Assembly (NCBI GenBank): GCA_014238345.1
Contig: JABABF010000092.1
Coordinates: 1 to 6,186 of the forward strand
Origin: Gammaproteobacteria bacterium
GTDB lineage: Bacteria; Pseudomonadota; Gammaproteobacteria; JABABF01
DNA: 6,186 bases
Reading direction: 5' to 3'
This document shows positions 5,801-6,186 of this stretch, in pieces; position 1 is the first letter of the stretch, and each line of letters opens with the position of its first letter. The translations under genes and the position numbers were made by a program. The notes under the pieces are model-generated. The model was not told the origin of the DNA. It did no database searches and saw only the letters and a list, made by a program, of their open reading frames with translations.

Positions 5801-6186
5801 GTAGCACCGACTGCTCGCGATCCAGCTGCCCTGAGATCTGCAAAGCTGCCGACTGATCCGCTGTACTCACTGGCACCACCGAAAAAGCACTGGCACCCAG
5901 CACCGAATCCTCCACTGCAACCGAGAAATGAGAGTAATCCAAAGTCGCGCCATCGTTGTCTACCGCGCTCAGCCCCGTGATGAGACTCACACCCGTCTCT
6001 TCCAAGACGGCATGCCCTGTCCAGCCGGTATAGACTGGCCGGTCGAGTACCCGCAGTAATAGCGTCCGCTCACGGTAAGCACCGCCCGCCTCCGACACCC
6101 TCAACACCAAGCGATGTTGTGAGGATTCCTCATAGTCCAAGGCATTGGGCTGAAATTGCAACGCCGCTGTGAGTCCGTCCGTACTC
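2838..6186 (-). CDS. Large, probably secreted glycoside hydrolase family 16 protein with cadherin-like repeats; N-terminus beyond window
   Basis: The reading frame is open to the right edge, and the repeat pattern continues there in frame, so the true start and any signal peptide lie outside; about 1115 residues are visible. From the N-terminal side come the end of one cadherin-like repeat (6186-6039), four clear ~103-residue repeats (6038-4770), a degenerate repeat (4769-4470), an unassigned beta-rich segment (about 4469-4146), a linker, and a GH16-like domain (about 3941-2886). A 16-residue tail ends at TAG 2840-2838. The GH16 domain has LVWSAEFN at its start, YGYVELKI, LWMPLFMFP, the catalytic motif E-M-D-L-F-E and a final DYIRVFQ. 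GH16 enzymes cleave beta-1,3/1,4 glucans or galactans such as laminarin, agar or carrageenan; the substrate cannot be told here. All eight visible cysteines fall in four close pairs, fitting an extracytoplasmic protein. The domain call is strong; the enzyme's substrate and activity are inferred. Confidence 0.88.
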   Translation of the reverse strand, partial: STDGLTAALQFQPNALDYEESSQHRLVLRVSEAGGAYRERTLLLRVLDRPVYTGWTGHAVLEETGVSLITGLSAVDNDGATLDYSHFSVAVEDSVLGASAFSVVPVSTADQSAALQISGQLDREQSVLHRLLLTVTDTAGETAEIPLRLVVLLFYTGATDIAVNEGTRWVRDLSATDAAGVPLSWEHFSVSVEDSVLGADAFTIVPFGGDGFSPRLQITPALDYEQSALHRLLLTVTDTAGALTEVSSLQLRVLDVPEEPVYTGPTEIFVNEGTHRIIGLSAIDERGAALSWEHFSVLVEDSVLGDGAFVVVPVSTADQSAALQVLGQLDYDQSSLHRLLLTVTDAVGETTELLQLRVLDIAPVYTGWTEYTIVEDAGERAALPGLSAVGTDGAILDYTHFQVAVEDSVLDASAFSVVPVSTADQSAALQIVGQLDHEQAALHRLRLTVTDARGEYLEQPLLLRVRDIDQVLPIYSGPTSCTFQESGSESVVRHCGPLLARDSRGEELSWSLGSIDSALPATAFSLQQQGAAYWLRMEGALRYYQWDEHRVTLQIANAGQMLEVDLSIKVEPSLYPELLTAQQSVYLPAAADISGFLTRYEVNAQPLRLGFVAQGGGVASEVQLTVGGQSFDFRIDQQGAIWTDSTLTGTQQQQLWGEELKLRLIYEETVLEGTLVFVDSLSLDPCIPRSPYLVSAGFDQMSRIEKRSCWMQAWMPELLNVPRSRLSSAQTQTIIDNLQPDLSYSKENYELVWSAEFNDYDEESESILEYLRRIGMLPAWYEESESRVQLYRDRNLHDNAWSRALDVRDGEFWYGSVRYHQLSSDLPCNSTQTAGCIALQIPLVSEVEFKYGYVELKIADTATKIESNTSKKSSVVIRGRYEASTGRYNSEPYWLAEGAAGSVAQRTVVGSSATLWMPLFMFPNTKREQLEFEGSEMDLFENYHHRGQQDLVIHFGWRYRWESGISAVEVLGPSWSWPISNYGRVYGIGYGFNDSNSATRKSYKMGYELTPAGYKIFYNDILVNKYSQNSPFSPNPLTIDVNRDSSGSQECAYPHNYNRNPYFTCGISHNPQLINVGGPSGEVTLNPSYTKIDYIRVFQPKGTKAGYANLTPVYR
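2886..3941 (-). other. GH16-like catalytic domain within the large secreted protein
   Basis: The E-x-D-x-x-E signature of GH16 reads GSEMDLFEN here. The first Glu (3380-3378) would be the nucleophile, Asp (3374-3372) the assisting residue and the second Glu (3365-3363) the acid/base. Flanking landmarks are in the expected order: EFN near 3920, YGYVELKI at 3635-3612, the Trp-rich LWMPLFMFP at 3443-3417 corresponding to the family's W-P-A-x-W-M-L-P, HFGW at 3326-3315, and the closing DYIRVFQ at 2909-2889. The segment after EFN is unusually acidic and hydrophobic (DEESES, then ILEYLRR) instead of the usual W-rich stretch. At about 350 residues it is longer than a typical ~250-residue GH16 domain. 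Confidence 0.82.
4470..6186 (-). repeat. Tandem cadherin-like protein repeats, ~310-bp unit
   Basis: Units lie at 6186-6039 (partial), 6038-5730, 5729-5409, 5408-5100, 5099-4770 and 4769-4470 (degenerate). Each clear unit starts with (P)VYTG or FYTG and has a short LSAxD-like strand, a signature VEDSVL, a following AF-x-V-P, then LD-x-E/D-x-x-x-LHRL and VTD near the end. The LDYE...L.V.VTD pattern resembles cadherin calcium-binding strands; the classical DxNDN linker is reduced to an LD or RD just before the next YTG. At the DNA level, 4881-4980 and 5823-5922 match at 87 of 100 positions by my count, with offset 942 (three units). Such repeats usually serve as calcium-stabilised stalks or carbohydrate/cell-contact modules; here that role is inferred. 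Confidence 0.8.

Noticed and set aside
3245..5980. Plus-strand and off-frame minus-strand open frames of 60-102 codons over the GH16/cadherin gene
   Set aside because: All are contained in the long coherent reading frame and show no recognisable domains; several recur only because the protein repeats recur.
6159..6161. TTG at 6161 as the start of the GH16/cadherin gene
   Set aside because: The frame stays open to the window edge, and the residues upstream of it (STDG-L-TAALQ) match the middle of the other repeats, so this TTG is an internal leucine codon.
4470..6186. CRISPR array or mobile-element repeat as explanation for the ~310-bp periodicity
   Set aside because: The period is about 103 codons, the frame is continuous and variation is codon-like; it is a protein repeat, not a DNA element.

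Overview
The window looks like chromosomal DNA of a Gram-negative, probably marine or environmental gammaproteobacterium. This is an inference from a tandem glycine riboswitch placed directly ahead of gcvT and from a very long cadherin-like-repeat protein that ends in a glycoside hydrolase family 16 (GH16) domain. No rRNA or other taxonomic marker is present, so the assignment is tentative.

Layout. (1) 1-617, minus strand: the N-terminal ~205 residues of GcvT, the aminomethyltransferase (T-protein) of the glycine cleavage system, cut by the left edge. (2) 618-~900, minus strand: the gcvT leader, holding a two-aptamer glycine riboswitch (about 681-870), a short expression platform with a possible ribosome-binding-site-sequestering pairing, and a candidate extended -10 promoter. 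(3) ~1019-2719, plus strand: divergently transcribed, an unrecognised polytopic membrane protein of up to 562 residues and about 12 membrane segments. A perfect TATAAT lies so close to its first ATG that the second ATG (1082) may be the true start. (4) 2720-2837: a short convergent gap with no convincing terminator. (5) 2838-6186, minus strand: the C-terminal ~1115 residues of a large, probably secreted protein. It has at least five ~103-residue cadherin-like repeats, a degenerate sixth, an unassigned beta-rich linker and a C-terminal GH16-like domain with an intact E-x-D-x-x-E catalytic motif. Its 5' end lies beyond the right edge.

The three genes do not form one pathway. The gcvT unit is a glycine-responsive housekeeping locus. 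The GH16/cadherin protein suggests extracellular polysaccharide (beta-glucan or algal galactan) binding and breakdown. The membrane protein cannot be placed. The most interesting items are the modular GH16 protein with its diverging repeat subtypes, the altered second glycine aptamer, a possible anti-Shine-Dalgarno switch, and the orphan membrane protein.
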